Positions 12,462 through 12,572 of a DNA stretch of 12,572 nt are shown here, one piece after another. Location: positions 1 through 12,572 of the forward strand of contig CAMFPJ010000031.1 in NCBI GenBank assembly GCA_945971755.1, in the 5' to 3' direction. Numbering within the stretch: position 1 is the stretch's first letter; every line of letters starts with the position of its first letter. The notes beneath the pieces were generated by a model. The model had not been told where the DNA came from, made no database searches, and saw only the letters and a list, made by a program, of their open reading frames with translations. The DNA is from an uncultured Clostridia bacterium (GTDB lineage Bacteria > Bacillota > Clostridia > Oscillospirales > Acutalibacteraceae). The position numbers and the translations under genes are program-made.

Positions 12462-12572
12462 TCACACCTCACCGTTCTTTTTTATTTTAGTAATCATAAC
12501 TTTGATACTATATACCGTTGACACAAGGGAAATTATCGTCGCAAGGAAAGCGGACAACGTCAGAGAAATTGC
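12462..12572 (-). CDS. C-terminal part of a small membrane protein, 5' end beyond window
   Basis: The only minus-strand frame open from the right edge to a stop (TGA at 12462-12464). 36 residues are visible: AISLTLSAFLATIISLVSTV (hydrophobic, helix-like) followed by a basic tail YSIKVMITKIKKNGEV. This is the profile of a terminal membrane helix with a cytosolic positive end. No family can be named from so little. Its tail contains the ribosome site of the 49-codon gene, and the two are separated by 2 bp, so they form an operon ending at the terminator near 12250. Confidence 0.5.
   Translation of the reverse strand, partial: AISLTLSAFLATIISLVSTVYSIKVMITKIKKNGEV

Noticed and set aside
1..12572. 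CRISPR array, tRNA, rRNA, insertion sequence or prophage genes
   Set aside because: No regularly spaced repeats, cloverleaf-like segments, transposase motifs or phage structural genes were seen.

Overview
The window looks like a chromosomal segment of a low-to-moderate GC anaerobic Firmicute, probably a gut-type clostridium (Oscillospirales/Ruminococcaceae would fit, but the sequence alone does not fix the family). The signs are the clostridial rnfCDGEAB gene order, strong AGGAGG-type ribosome sites, sigma-A-type promoters, TTG and GTG starts, and a perfect Gram-positive LexA box.

Layout. (1) 1-1133, minus: a class III PLP aminotransferase running off the left edge, with its own promoter and an operator-like double palindrome at the transcription start. 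(2) 1427-2539, minus: an iron-type alcohol dehydrogenase with a TTG start, followed by a strong terminator. (3) 2670-9685, plus: one tightly packed nine-gene operon. It holds a divergent ApbE flavin transferase, a small NusG-domain-II membrane protein, a Gx-transporter-like membrane protein, then rnfC, rnfD, rnfG, rnfE, rnfA and rnfB, closed by a terminator. Most junctions overlap or nearly touch. (4) 9686-10600: a small-gene region, all on the minus strand. It has a 40-codon gene with a near-consensus promoter, a 103-bp inverted-repeat element, two AT-rich palindromes, and a 77-codon gene whose promoter start site is covered by a perfect LexA (SOS) operator. (5) 10618-12150, minus: an MFS/GPH-SLC45-like sugar transporter with terminator. 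(6) 12310-12572, minus: a 49-codon membrane peptide gene coupled to the 3' end of another small membrane protein that runs off the right edge.

How the genes work together. Rnf oxidises reduced ferredoxin, reduces NAD+ and pumps Na+ or H+. RnfG and RnfD need FMN covalently attached to threonine, which ApbE performs, so the operon carries its own maturation enzyme. The NusG-II/Gx pair between ApbE and RnfC resembles, from memory, the EetA/EetB pair of flavin-based extracellular electron transfer loci, hinting at a second extracytosolic electron or flavin function. The dehydrogenase would draw on the same NAD(H) pool. The most novel-looking items are the SOS-controlled 77-aa protein, the isolated 40-aa gene with its alternative-hairpin tail, and three perfect 12-15 bp tandem duplications in or at the end of coding sequences.
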